Below, piece by piece: positions 37,635 through 46,194 of a stretch of 64,000 nt of DNA. Within the stretch, counting starts at the first letter, position 1. Each line of letters begins with the position of its first letter. The translations under genes were made by a program, and so were the position numbers. Below the pieces are notes generated by a model. That model saw only the letters and a list, made by a program, of their open reading frames with translations, had not been told where the DNA came from and did no database searches. The stretch is from Pseudomonas grandcourensis (GTDB taxonomy: Bacteria > Pseudomonadota > Gammaproteobacteria > Pseudomonadales > Pseudomonadaceae), in assembly GCF_039909015.1 (NCBI RefSeq), contig NZ_CP150919.1, positions 96,001 to 160,000 of the forward strand, written 5' to 3'.

Positions 37635-38981
37635 TCACAAGTTGTACTGCTTGCGTTTGCGGTACAGCGTCGAGGCGTCGATGCCCAGGGTTTTCGCCGC
37701 TTGATCAAGGGTGTCGGCGGTGGCGAGGACCGCGCCGATGTGGGCCTTTTCCAGCTCCTCCAGGCTCAGTGCCGCGCCAATGTGCGGTGCATTGTTGACC
37801 GGTGTTTCGGCCATGCCCAGATGACTGATCTCGACCCGCTCCTGCGGACAGATGATGCTCGCTCGCTCGATCACATTGCGCAGTTCGCGGATGTTGCCCG
37901 GCCAGCGATAGCCCAGCAGTGCTTCCCTTGCCTCGTCGCTGAAGGCGCGCGCGGGACGGGCGTACTCCTTGACGAAGCGCGCCAGGAAACGGTCGGCCAG
38001 GTTGAGAATATCTTCGCGCCGTTCGCGTAGCGGTGGCAGGTGCAAGGTAATGACATTCAGGCGATAGAGCAGGTCTTCACGGAAGCGACCTTCGCGCACC
38101 ATGTCCTCAAGGTTGAGGTTGGTGGCCGCAAGGATGCGCACATCGGCACGACGGGTCACCGGATCACCGACGCGCTCATATTCCTTGTCCTGAATAAAAC
38201 GCAGCAACTTCGGCTGCAATGTCAGGGGAAAGTCGCCGATTTCGTCGAGAAACAGCGTTCCACCGTCAGCCTGGTTGACTCGGCCCAAGGTGCTCTCGCT
38301 GGCGCCGGTGAAGGCGCCGCGGCTGTGGCCGAAGAGTTCGCTTTCCATGAGCTCGGCGGTCAGCGACGGGCAGTTGATCGTGACGCAGGATTTCTTCGCG
38401 CGTTTGCTCCAGCCGTGAATGGCTTGGGACAGTTCGCCCTTGCCGGTACCGGACTCACCCAGAATCAGGATATTGGCATCGGTCGTGGCAACCTGGCGGG
38501 CGGTTTCGAGTACCACTTTCATGGCCGGGCTGTGGGAGTCCAGACCATCCTTGGGTTTGCGCACCTCGCCTTCCAGGGCTTCCAGCCGCGCCGACAGTTG
38601 CCGCACTTCCAGTTGCTTGGCGGTTGCCAGGCGCAATTGATCGGGGCTGCACGGTTTGACCAGATAGTCGGCGGCGCCGGCCTGAATCGCATCCACCGCC
38701 GTGTCGACGGCCGAGTGGGCAGTGACGATCACCACCCGCATCCAGGGTGCCTGGATGCGCATCTGGGCCAGCACATCGAGGCCGTTGTCTTCACCCAGGC
38801 GCAAATCAAGGAAGCACAGGTCGAAGACCTGCCGCTGCAGCAGGGCTTCTGCCTGCGCGGCGCTGGTGGCGGTGGCCACGCTGTAGCCTTCATCTTCGAG
38901 GCAGTAACGGAAAGTACGCAGGATGGCGGATTCATCATCCACCAGCAGAATGCGGCCTTGATGCTCAGTGGCGGATTCCAT
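37635..38981 (-). CDS. algB: Sigma-54-type response regulator AlgB
   Basis: This 448-residue NtrC-family regulator has a receiver domain with the phospho-acceptor Asp59 (CFLDLRLGEDNG). The AAA+ domain has Walker A GESGTGKGE, the sigma-54 contact loop GAFTGA and Walker B GGTLFLDEIGDFP. A C-terminal Fis-type helix-turn-helix follows (TLDQAAKTLGIDASTLYRKRK). It activates alginate genes in P. aeruginosa, where its alginate role is reported not to need RpoN. ATG at 38979-38981 with AAGGAG upstream is chosen over a longer frame. It is first in an operon with kinB. Confidence 0.95.
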   Translation of the reverse strand: MESATEHQGRILLVDDESAILRTFRYCLEDEGYSVATATSAAQAEALLQRQVFDLCFLDLRLGEDNGLDVLAQMRIQAPWMRVVIVTAHSAVDTAVDAIQAGAADYLVKPCSPDQLRLATAKQLEVRQLSARLEALEGEVRKPKDGLDSHSPAMKVVLETARQVATTDANILILGESGTGKGELSQAIHGWSKRAKKSCVTINCPSLTAELMESELFGHSRGAFTGASESTLGRVNQADGGTLFLDEIGDFPLTLQPKLLRFIQDKEYERVGDPVTRRADVRILAATNLNLEDMVREGRFREDLLYRLNVITLHLPPLRERREDILNLADRFLARFVKEYARPARAFSDEAREALLGYRWPGNIRELRNVIERASIICPQERVEISHLGMAETPVNNAPHIGAALSLEELEKAHIGAVLATADTLDQAAKTLGIDASTLYRKRKQYNL

Positions 38982-39220
38982 TTTCCTACGCTCCTTAAAG
39001 AATGATCTTAATTTAGTCCCGGAGAAATCGGGCAAGTTGCATGATTGATTCTGAGCCTTTCCTGTCATGGCAGGGTAGCTCTCATCCGATGTATCGGTTA
39101 GCTACCTGATTTAGCGGGTCCTTTAATAGATACCCGGTCTCTGACAGTGGCTAGCGTGAATTTCTGACACCCGCGCCCTCCTCTCAATTCAAAAAATTTA
39201 CGGCCTTCCTTCAAGCCAAT

Positions 39221-39235
39221 CGTGCAATACGCACG
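39221..39235. promoter_or_regulatory. Candidate activator site (inverted repeat)
   Basis: CGTGC-aatac-GCACG is a short perfect inverted repeat. Another CGTGC half-site occurs at 39252. It lies about 100 bases upstream of the sigma-54 element, a usual enhancer distance. Confidence 0.35.
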
Positions 39236-39289
39236 GCGGCATAAGCGGCATCGTGCAGGATGCGCGCGAAGTGGTTTCTTTGATGTTGA

Positions 39290-39302
39290 TAACTTATTGA
39301 TA
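39290..39302 (-). promoter_or_regulatory. IHF consensus site
   Basis: Read on the minus strand, TATCAATAAGTTA fits WATCAA-N4-TTR exactly. It sits between the inverted repeat and the sigma-54 element, where IHF bends DNA for enhancer looping. Confidence 0.55.
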
Positions 39303-39329
39303 TTAAAGGCTATTTGTCAGCTTCAAAGC

Positions 39330-39345
39330 TGGCATGCGCTCTGCA
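39330..39345 (+). promoter_or_regulatory. Candidate sigma-54 promoter (-24/-12)
   Basis: TGGCATGCGCTCTGCA has the invariant GG (39331-39332) and GC (39343-39344) exactly ten bases apart, and TGGCAY in the -24 element. It lies 72 bases before the start codon of the small membrane protein gene at 39417. Confidence 0.65.
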
Positions 39346-39416
39346 ATTGTCTGGTTAACCAGGGCATTCAAATACTAACGCCCGCGAATACCGACCCCAG
39401 TGGTAGGAGTTCCAGG

Positions 39417-39940
<524 letters not shown>

Positions 39941-40385
39941 TATGAGCGAGTCGTTCAAGTGGCAGCCGCCCTGCTGTTGGGCGGTAGTGCCATGGCATGC
40001 GGGCTGGCGTTTTCCCGACATGCCTGAGGCCCCCATGCAGGGCTGGTTGATAGAACAGAATTTGTACACGAAGGGGGCCACAGCGCCTCTTTCCACCTGC
40101 GCCACCTGAGGAAGGCCGGCGCATGACCAAGGGGTCGGGACGTTCTGCCTGTTTCAGGGGCGGAGTGACCTACGGGTACAGGGAGTGCCTGCGCAAGGGC
40201 CGGATCAGGAAAAGCTACTGCGCAAGTTCGCCGGACCGCCAAGGCTCGACGGGCTTGCGAAGGGCTTGATCAAGCAACACATTGAAATAGAGCGCTCGTC
40301 TCGATTTCATCACTGTTATCCCGTCCTTGTCCTTGTCACGTCGGAAAATACTTTTCCCGGTGTTTCATCTGCGACCGTATATCGA

Positions 40386-40448
40386 GAAAAATCACCTTTC
40401 TTTGGCCGCGATTTTTCCCTTCGTCCTGCGGGATTTTGCTGAAAAATC
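40386..40448 (+). repeat. Three-armed alternative hairpin element
   Basis: GAAAAATC occurs at 40386-40393 and 40441-40448, and its complement GATTTTTC lies between them at 40410-40417. The central arm can pair with either flank but not both, as in attenuators. Confidence 0.4.
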
Positions 40449-40570
40449 AACGCTCGGCCACTGCTCAAAAAACATTCAATCTGCTCTGTGATAGCCGGTT
40501 CACGGCACTTATGCCTGCCGAAATGTCGTTTTCGAACCGGTTGGGACGCGCGTTTCGCTAGAAAAACCTC

Positions 40571-40585
40571 ATGCCGATTCGGCAT
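40571..40585. promoter_or_regulatory. Perfect palindrome, candidate operator
   Basis: ATGCCGA-T-TCGGCAT has seven-base arms and no T run, so it is more like a protein-binding site than a terminator. It is 193 bases upstream of gltP. Confidence 0.4.
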
Positions 40586-40777
40586 AGGGTAGGCGTTTAC
40601 GGCATTAGACGGCGCTCCCTTGCATCGGAATAGTTGCGCCTTTTTTCGCCTGCCAGAGAGCCGTAAACACGCGCTCCGGGGCACCTTATACGGGGGGCAG
40701 ATGCACTGGACTTTTTCGCCACAAGCGTTCCAGTTCGCGCATCTCCCTGAGTCAAACAACAAAGTAAGGGTAAAGAT

Positions 40778-42109
40778 ATGAAGAAGGCAAAGCTTAGCCT
40801 CGCCTGGCAGATCCTCATCGGTCTGGTATTGGGGATTGCAATCGGTGCGCTGCTCAACCATTTCAGTGCCGAAAAAGCCTGGTGGATCAGCAACGTCCTG
40901 CAACCGGCAGGCGATATCTTTATCCGTCTGATCAAGATGATCGTGATCCCGATCGTCATTTCCTCCCTGATCGTCGGCATTGCCGGCGTCGGTGACGCCA
41001 AGAAGCTGGGGCGCATCGGCTTCAAGACCATCATCTACTTCGAGATCGTCACCACCATCGCCATCGTGGTCGGCCTGCTGCTGGCCAACCTGTTCCATCC
41101 GGGTGCCGGCATCGACATGAGCACCCTGGGCACTGTGGACATTTCCAAGTACCAGGCCACGGCGGCCGAGGTTCAGCATGAACACGCGTTCATCGAAACC
41201 ATCCTCAACCTGATCCCGTCGAACATCTTCGCGGCCATGGTTCGCGGCGAAATGCTGCCGATCATCTTCTTCTCCGTATTGTTCGGTCTCGGTTTGTCGA
41301 GCCTGCAGGCGGACCTGCGCGAGCCGCTGGTGAAGATGTTCCAGGGCGTATCGGAAAGCATGTTCAAGGTCACTCACATGATCATGAACTACGCTCCGAT
41401 CGGCGTGTTTGCACTGATCGCGGTGACCGTTGCCAACTTCGGCTTCGCGTCGCTGATCCCGCTGGCCAAACTGGTGATCCTGGTTTACGTCGCCATCGCC
41501 TTCTTCGCTTTCGTGATCCTGGGCCTGATCGCTCGTCTGTTCGGTTTCTCGGTGATCAAACTGATGCGCATCTTCAAGGATGAGCTGGTACTGGCCTACT
41601 CCACCGCCAGTTCCGAAACCGTGCTGCCGCGCGTGATCGAGAAGATGGAAGCCTACGGCGCGCCGAAGGCCATTTGCAGCTTTGTGGTGCCGACCGGCTA
41701 CTCGTTCAACCTCGACGGTTCGACCCTGTACCAAAGCATCGCGGCAATCTTCATTGCCCAGTTGTATGGCATCGACCTGTCGATCAGCCAGCAACTGCTG
41801 CTGGTACTGACCTTGATGGTCACCTCCAAAGGCATCGCCGGCGTACCGGGCGTGTCCTTTGTGGTACTGCTGGCCACCTTGGGCAGCGTCGGTATTCCTC
41901 TGGAAGGCCTGGCGTTCATCGCCGGTGTCGACCGTGTCATGGACATGGCCCGTACCGCACTGAACGTGATCGGCAACGCCCTGGCGGTTCTGGTTATCGC
42001 TCGTTGGGAAGGCATGTACGACGACGCCAAAGGCCAGCGCTACTGGAACTCCCTGCCGCACTGGCGCAGCAAGGAAAAACTGCCAGCGGGTGAAATTTCC
42101 AAGAGCTGA
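40778..42109 (+). CDS. gltP: Dicarboxylate/amino acid:cation symporter (GltP-like)
   Basis: This 443-residue inner-membrane transporter of the DAACS family imports glutamate, aspartate or C4-dicarboxylates with protons or sodium. Family features are the start SLAWQILIGLVLGIAIGALL, the serine-rich re-entrant loop AYSTASSETVLPRV, and FVVPTGYSFNLDGSTLYQS. GVDRVMDMARTALNVIGNALAVLVIARWEG follows, with the substrate-binding Asp and Arg. The PA5479 position supports glutamate:H+ symport. Confidence 0.92.
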   Translation: MKKAKLSLAWQILIGLVLGIAIGALLNHFSAEKAWWISNVLQPAGDIFIRLIKMIVIPIVISSLIVGIAGVGDAKKLGRIGFKTIIYFEIVTTIAIVVGLLLANLFHPGAGIDMSTLGTVDISKYQATAAEVQHEHAFIETILNLIPSNIFAAMVRGEMLPIIFFSVLFGLGLSSLQADLREPLVKMFQGVSESMFKVTHMIMNYAPIGVFALIAVTVANFGFASLIPLAKLVILVYVAIAFFAFVILGLIARLFGFSVIKLMRIFKDELVLAYSTASSETVLPRVIEKMEAYGAPKAICSFVVPTGYSFNLDGSTLYQSIAAIFIAQLYGIDLSISQQLLLVLTLMVTSKGIAGVPGVSFVVLLATLGSVGIPLEGLAFIAGVDRVMDMARTALNVIGNALAVLVIARWEGMYDDAKGQRYWNSLPHWRSKEKLPAGEISKS

Positions 42110-42119
42110 CACAAAACCC

Positions 42120-42211
42120 CTGTAGGAGTGAGCCTGCTCGCGATAGCGCAATATCAAACAACAGAGATGTTGAATGTACCGCCCTCATCGCGAGCAGGCT
42201 CGCTCCTACAG
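42120..42211. repeat. Inverted REP pair after gltP
   Basis: CTGTAGGAGTGAGCCTGCTCGCGAT and ATCGCGAGCAGGCTCGCTCCTACAG form long inverted arms around a 40-base centre. This is the TAGGAG variant of the REP family. Confidence 0.85.
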
Positions 42212-42232
42212 TGAGCAGTGCCAGCAGTACCA

Positions 42233-42260
42233 ACAAACCCCGGAGAAATCCGGGGTTTGT
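42233..42260 (+). terminator. Terminator-like hairpin after gltP
   Basis: ACAAACCCCGGA-gaaa-TCCGGGGTTTGT has a perfect twelve-base stem with a GAAA tetraloop. The trailing T run is short (TTTG, then CGTTT). Confidence 0.75.
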
Positions 42261-42311
42261 CGTTTCTGGCCACCCCGCTATCATTCGCGGATCTTTTGGG
42301 GGATTTGACTG

Positions 42312-43541
42312 ATGCTCAATGGCCTGTGGCTTGGCTTTTTCATCGTGGCAGCCGTATCGGCGCTGGCCCAGTGGCTGATTGGCGGCAACGCCGGGATATT
42401 CGCGGCGATGGTGGAAAGCATTTTTGCCATGGCCAAGCTGTCGGTCGAAGTCATGGTGTTGCTGTTCGGCACCCTCACCCTCTGGCTGGGCTTTCTGCGC
42501 ATTGCCGAGAAAGCCGGCATCGTCGAATGGCTGGCCAAGGCCCTGGGGCCTCTGTTCTTGCGCCTGATGCCGGAAGTCCCGCCGGGTCATCCGGCCATCG
42601 GCCTGATCACCCTCAACTTCGCCGCCAATGGCCTGGGGCTGGACAACGCTGCCACGCCGATCGGCCTCAAGGCCATGAAAGCGCTGCAAGAGCTCAATCC
42701 CAGCGCGACCGTCGCCAGCAACGCACAGATCCTGTTCCTGGTGCTCAATGCCTCCTCGCTGACCCTGCTGCCGGTGACCATCTTCATGTATCGCGCCCAG
42801 CAAGGCGCGCCAGACCCGACGCTGGTGTTCCTGCCGATCCTGCTGGCGACCAGCTGCTCGACCATTGTCGGCTTCCTGTCGGTGGCGTTCATGCAGCGCC
42901 TGCGCATCTGGGACCCCGTGGTGCTGGCCTACCTGATCCCCGGCGCCCTCGCCCTCGGTGGCTTCATGGCGTTGCTGGCGACCCTTTCGGCGACTGCGTT
43001 GGCCGGCCTGTCATCGATCCTCGGCAACCTGACGCTGTTTGGCCTGATCATGCTGTTCTTGGTGATCGGCGCGCTGCGCAAAGTGAAGGTCTACGAGGCC
43101 TTCGTTGAAGGTGCCAAAGAGGGTTTCGACGTCGCCAAGAACCTGCTGCCCTACCTGGTGGCGATGCTCTGCGCGGTAGGCGTACTGCGCGCGTCCGGGG
43201 CGCTGGACTTTGGCCTGGATGGCATTCGCCATCTGGTGGAGTGGGCTGGTTGGGACACGCGCTTCGTCGATGCGCTGCCGACGGCGATGGTCAAACCCTT
43301 CTCCGGTAGCGCCGCCCGGGCGATGCTGATTGAAACCATGAAGACCTCGGGCGTGGACAGCTTCCCGGCGCTGGTGGCGGCAACGGTTCAGGGCAGTACC
43401 GAAACGACGTTCTATGTCCTGGCCGTGTACTTCGGCGCCGTGGGCATCCAGCGTGCACGCCATGCCGTCGGTTGTGCATTGCTGGCCGAGCTTGCCGGGG
43501 TGCTGGGTGCGATCGGGGTTTGCTACTGGTTCTTTGGTTGA
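42312..43541 (+). CDS. SpmA-SpmB-like nucleoside-recognition (Gate) membrane protein
   Basis: This 409-residue polytopic protein carries two nucleoside recognition/Gate domains, about residues 40-190 (TLNFAANGLGLDNAATPIG) and 270-400 (LPTAMVKPFSGSAARAMLIE, ATVQGSTETTFYVLAVYFGAVG). It looks like a fusion of the Bacillus spore maturation proteins SpmA and SpmB, and such fusions occur in non-spore-formers including Pseudomonas (PA5478). The substrate is unknown. The 3' end overlaps the convergent aminopeptidase gene by 19 bases. Confidence 0.88.
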   Translation: MLNGLWLGFFIVAAVSALAQWLIGGNAGIFAAMVESIFAMAKLSVEVMVLLFGTLTLWLGFLRIAEKAGIVEWLAKALGPLFLRLMPEVPPGHPAIGLITLNFAANGLGLDNAATPIGLKAMKALQELNPSATVASNAQILFLVLNASSLTLLPVTIFMYRAQQGAPDPTLVFLPILLATSCSTIVGFLSVAFMQRLRIWDPVVLAYLIPGALALGGFMALLATLSATALAGLSSILGNLTLFGLIMLFLVIGALRKVKVYEAFVEGAKEGFDVAKNLLPYLVAMLCAVGVLRASGALDFGLDGIRHLVEWAGWDTRFVDALPTAMVKPFSGSAARAMLIETMKTSGVDSFPALVAATVQGSTETTFYVLAVYFGAVGIQRARHAVGCALLAELAGVLGAIGVCYWFFG

Positions 43542-44620
43542 TCGGCTCCGTCAGCCAAAGTCTTCAGCGCGGCCTTGCGCTCGTCCGTCGGCAAGGCACC
43601 AAGCTTTTCCACGGCGGCGTAAAATTTTAGCCAGTCGCCACTCTCCTGATGAAACAGCGCGGCAAAAGCCGGCACCCATTGGTCGTACAAGCCAAACGGC
43701 AATAACCGGGCATTGTTCATTGGGGCATAGATCCAGGCGTCGTAGCGTTTGTCGGCGGCCCACTGACTGTCGCGCAATTGCCGATATTCGCTGCGCAAGC
43801 GCTCGAACTCGGCGGCCTTGCGCTGGCGCATTTGTTCCGTTGGCAGCGGCAAGGTGTAGAGCTGTTCCAGTCGGGTGCGGGTCTTGAGCACCAACTCGGT
43901 GAACTGGTCGCGCTGACGCGCCTGCGCATTGTTATCCGGTGGCAGTTGGCGATAGGCGCGCCATTGGCGAGTACCTTCCTGCTCGACGAAGGTGGCGAAG
44001 GATTCGTTGAACTCCGTGTCGTCCTTCACATAGACGCGTTGATGGGCCAGTTCGTGAAAGATCAGCGTGGCCAGTCGCTCATCCCCCCAGCCCATCATCG
44101 AACTGATGATCGGGTCGTTGAACCAGCCGAGTGTCGAATAGGCCTCGACGCCGCCAATCGACACGTCCATGCCTTGCAAGCGTTGCAAAGCCGCTGCGCC
44201 GCGGGCTGCGCTCTGGCTGTAGTAACCGCGATAGGCCACACAACCGGCAATGGGGAAGCAGTGGTTTACGGGCTTGAGGGAAAATTCCGGCGTGGCGAAG
44301 ACATTCCAGACGACGTAGGGACGCCCAATGTCCGCGTACAGGCGGTAACTCTGGTTATCCGGCAGGTGCAATTGCTGGCTGGCGAAGGTTCGGGCCTTTT
44401 GCGATTGCTCCAGGTGTGTGCGCAGTTTTTGATCGCGCGCCGGGTCGGCAATCACGCTGGAAACGGGCTCCCTGGCCCGCAGCAACTGCAATTGGCCGCT
44501 GGCCAGTTGGCTGTAATAACTGGCGCTGGTGCAGCCATTGAGCAACAAAAACAACAGGCTCGGAAACCAAACGCGAAAAACGCGATCAAGTAACCCAAGG
44601 CTAGGAAGCGGCCTGATCAC
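43523..44620 (-). CDS. Predicted zinc aminopeptidase lipoprotein (COG4324)
   Basis: This 365-residue envelope protein has a lipobox-like signal (LLFLLLNGCTSASYYSQ). The zinc motif HELAHQ is near residue 180, followed by FNESFATFVEQEGTRQW, where the second Glu is the third zinc ligand. It belongs to the predicted aminopeptidase family of PA5477. The conserved pretext SQLASGQLQLLRAREPV is also typical. The natural substrate is unknown. It overlaps the 3' end of the SpmAB-like gene. Confidence 0.87.
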   Translation of the reverse strand: MIRPLPSLGLLDRVFRVWFPSLLFLLLNGCTSASYYSQLASGQLQLLRAREPVSSVIADPARDQKLRTHLEQSQKARTFASQQLHLPDNQSYRLYADIGRPYVVWNVFATPEFSLKPVNHCFPIAGCVAYRGYYSQSAARGAAALQRLQGMDVSIGGVEAYSTLGWFNDPIISSMMGWGDERLATLIFHELAHQRVYVKDDTEFNESFATFVEQEGTRQWRAYRQLPPDNNAQARQRDQFTELVLKTRTRLEQLYTLPLPTEQMRQRKAAEFERLRSEYRQLRDSQWAADKRYDAWIYAPMNNARLLPFGLYDQWVPAFAALFHQESGDWLKFYAAVEKLGALPTDERKAALKTLADGADQPKNQ

Positions 44621-44679
44621 AATAATTCTTCCTTGGAGAGTCTTTCCGCAAGACTATCCCGCCAGACTGGAGCTCCGCT

Positions 44680-45102
44680 ATGCGCATGTTGATACTGACA
44701 GGAGGCCTGCTGATGCTGGCCGGCTGTGCTGGTTTCGGAATACCCCGCCATGATCCTGCGCAAGCCTGGATCGACCTGGATTCGAAGCAAGAAGATACGG
44801 CGCTGCAGGCGCTGGAGGTCGATGACAAGATCACCGACGATAAGCGTTATTTCCAGGTTCATCCCGGTAGCCATGAGTTGACGGTCCGCTACCAATTCAC
44901 GGTCCAGCCTACCAATATCGGCCCCGATGCCGAACCGTTGTGGCGCGATTGTCAGTTGAACGTGAAATTCAGCGACTTCAATGCGGGCGAGCGTTATCAG
45001 CTACAGGCGGGGAACATCGGCTTTCGGCCTTGGGCCAAACTCTACGATCAGCAGCGCAAAGTGATTGGTCAAGGCACGCCGGCAGGCTGTCAACACAGCT
45101 GA
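44680..45102 (+). CDS. Small lipoprotein, paralogue A
   Basis: This 140-residue lipoprotein (LLMLAGCAGFG) has the sequence landmarks AWIDLDSK, RYFQVHPGSHELTVRYQF, CQLNVKFSDFNAGERYQL and an end Cys (AGCQHS). The next gene encodes a paralogue of equal length with the same landmarks. It has a weak ribosome binding site and is 59 bases from the divergent aminopeptidase gene. The function is unknown. Confidence 0.8.
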   Translation: MRMLILTGGLLMLAGCAGFGIPRHDPAQAWIDLDSKQEDTALQALEVDDKITDDKRYFQVHPGSHELTVRYQFTVQPTNIGPDAEPLWRDCQLNVKFSDFNAGERYQLQAGNIGFRPWAKLYDQQRKVIGQGTPAGCQHS

Positions 45103-45142
45103 TCGGCGTTATGCTGGATGCATATCCCTTGGGACATCCATC

Positions 45143-45565
45143 ATGCGCAGGTTGATGCTGTTACTCGCCGTCGGTGTTGTCGCTGGCTGCCAAAGCCCGA
45201 TGCCGACACCTGATCCAAAAATGGCCTGGGTAGAGTTCTCGACGCCCTTCCCTAACGACAAATTGTTGATGGCTGAGCGTCTGGATAAACAGCGCTTGGT
45301 CGACGGGCGTTTTTTTGAGGTTATGCCCGGCAGCCATGAACTGATCGTCCGCTTCGACTTCGAAGTTCCTGGTGGCGGGGGCTTGAACATGATGGGCGGC
45401 CCTTCTGAACGCATATGTTACTTGACCATCAACTTCGATCATTTCGAAGCAGGCCAACGTTATGTGCTTGAAGGCCGCTCGATTGCCTTCACTCCTGAAG
45501 CCAGGCTATACAACGCCAAGCGGGAGATCGTTGCAGAAGATCGGGAGTCTTACTGCTTGATGTAA
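45143..45565 (+). CDS. Small lipoprotein, paralogue B
   Basis: This 140-residue lipoprotein (VGVVAGCQSPMP) is a paralogue of the upstream gene: AWVEFSTP, RFFEVMPGSHELIVRFDF, CYLTINFDHFEAGQRYVLEG, and a Cys near the C-terminus (ESYCLM). I start at ATG 45143, since the longer frame overlaps the upstream gene. The pair is a tandem duplication that has diverged. It is convergent with a DUF1161 gene five bases away. Confidence 0.8.
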   Translation: MRRLMLLLAVGVVAGCQSPMPTPDPKMAWVEFSTPFPNDKLLMAERLDKQRLVDGRFFEVMPGSHELIVRFDFEVPGGGGLNMMGGPSERICYLTINFDHFEAGQRYVLEGRSIAFTPEARLYNAKREIVAEDRESYCLM

Positions 45566-45569
45566 CGTG

Positions 45570-45803
45570 TCAGCGGTCGTTCTTCTGGTAGATGATTTTC
45601 CTGGTACCGTTTTCGCACGAGCCAACGACCATGTTCTGGTCGTGTACTTCGTCGTTGGTGACGATTTCAAGGGTGTACGAAGTGACGCCGCTGGCCTGGA
45701 TCTTGGCTTCGATCTCGGCCTTGAGTTCTTCGCAGGGTTTCGGTGCCGCCAGGGCCGAGGTGGCCAGTGCGCAACAGATAACCGCCAGGGTAAAACGTTT
45801 CAT
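45570..45803 (-). CDS. DUF1161 periplasmic protein, copy 1
   Basis: This 77-residue protein has a signal peptide (MKRFTLAVICCALATSALA) followed by the DUF1161 core: APKPCEELKAEIEAKIQASGV, YTLEIV and a C-terminal Cys (GSCENGTRKIIY). The two Cys probably form a disulfide. AGGAG precedes the chosen ATG at 45801-45803. A second copy lies at 47265, on the other side of the oxidoreductase gene. Confidence 0.85.
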   Translation of the reverse strand: MKRFTLAVICCALATSALAAPKPCEELKAEIEAKIQASGVTSYTLEIVTNDEVHDQNMVVGSCENGTRKIIYQKNDR

Positions 45804-46194
45804 GGTTGAAGCTCCTTTGAGGCAGCACGCACAATCGTGGGTTTTCGCTGCTGTCATTTATTCGACCACAGTTTTAGTGGGCAAGTCTGTCGTGACACAA
45901 AAAAGATCGCAGTCTTGAGCACCTTTTACCGAATGATCCCGGGAGGTTGCACAAGGCTGTGATTTTTTGTCGTCATCGAAAATCCAGCCGACCCATGCTG
46001 TCTCCAGGCTGATCTTCGCATTCAGCATCCTGGACACCGGGCAGTCCTGTCCGATCAATCCGCTTTTTTCGCGGGATTTTTTACCGGGCTATTGAAACTC
46101 GGGTATATGCCCTCATTGCATGAACACGCTTTTGGATTCGGCAGGTTTGTGTTCGCAAGAACAAACCTGCGCCCTCAATTGGAGAAGCAGGTTT
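45804..46194. other. Intergenic region before the luciferase-like gene
   Basis: This 391-base spacer lies between divergent genes. It holds the inverted repeat at 46141-46170 and a small CCGC-tttttt-GCGG hairpin near 46057-46072 followed by a T run. The short ORFs here show no family features. Confidence 0.5.
46141..46170 (+). repeat. Inverted repeat in the leader of the luciferase-like gene
   Basis: GCAGGTTTGT-gttcgcaaga-ACAAACCTGC has perfect ten-base arms and ends 25 bases before the start codon. It is a candidate operator or mRNA hairpin close to the ribosome binding site. Confidence 0.55.

Larger units (their letters stand above)
38982..39416. other. Divergent algB intergenic region
   Basis: This 435-base spacer lies between algB (minus) and a small membrane protein gene (plus). 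It contains an inverted repeat at 39221-39235, an IHF consensus site at 39290-39302 and a sigma-54 element at 39330-39345. I see no gene in it. Confidence 0.6.
39941..40777. other. Long non-coding stretch before gltP
   Basis: This is 837 bases without a convincing gene. The first 60 bases read in one frame as VVQVAAALLLGGSAMA, like a decayed signal peptide, and then hit stops. 40185-40290 also looks coding-like (EKLLRKFAGPPRLDGLAKGLI) but lacks a family match or ribosome binding site. The 3' half is AT-richer, with inverted repeats at 40386-40448 and a palindrome at 40571-40585. It may hold gene remnants and a long gltP leader. Confidence 0.5.

Noticed and set aside
40316..42157. 613-codon minus-strand frame over gltP
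   Set aside because: Shadow of gltP with no domain. It also spans the gltP leader and the start of the downstream REP pair.
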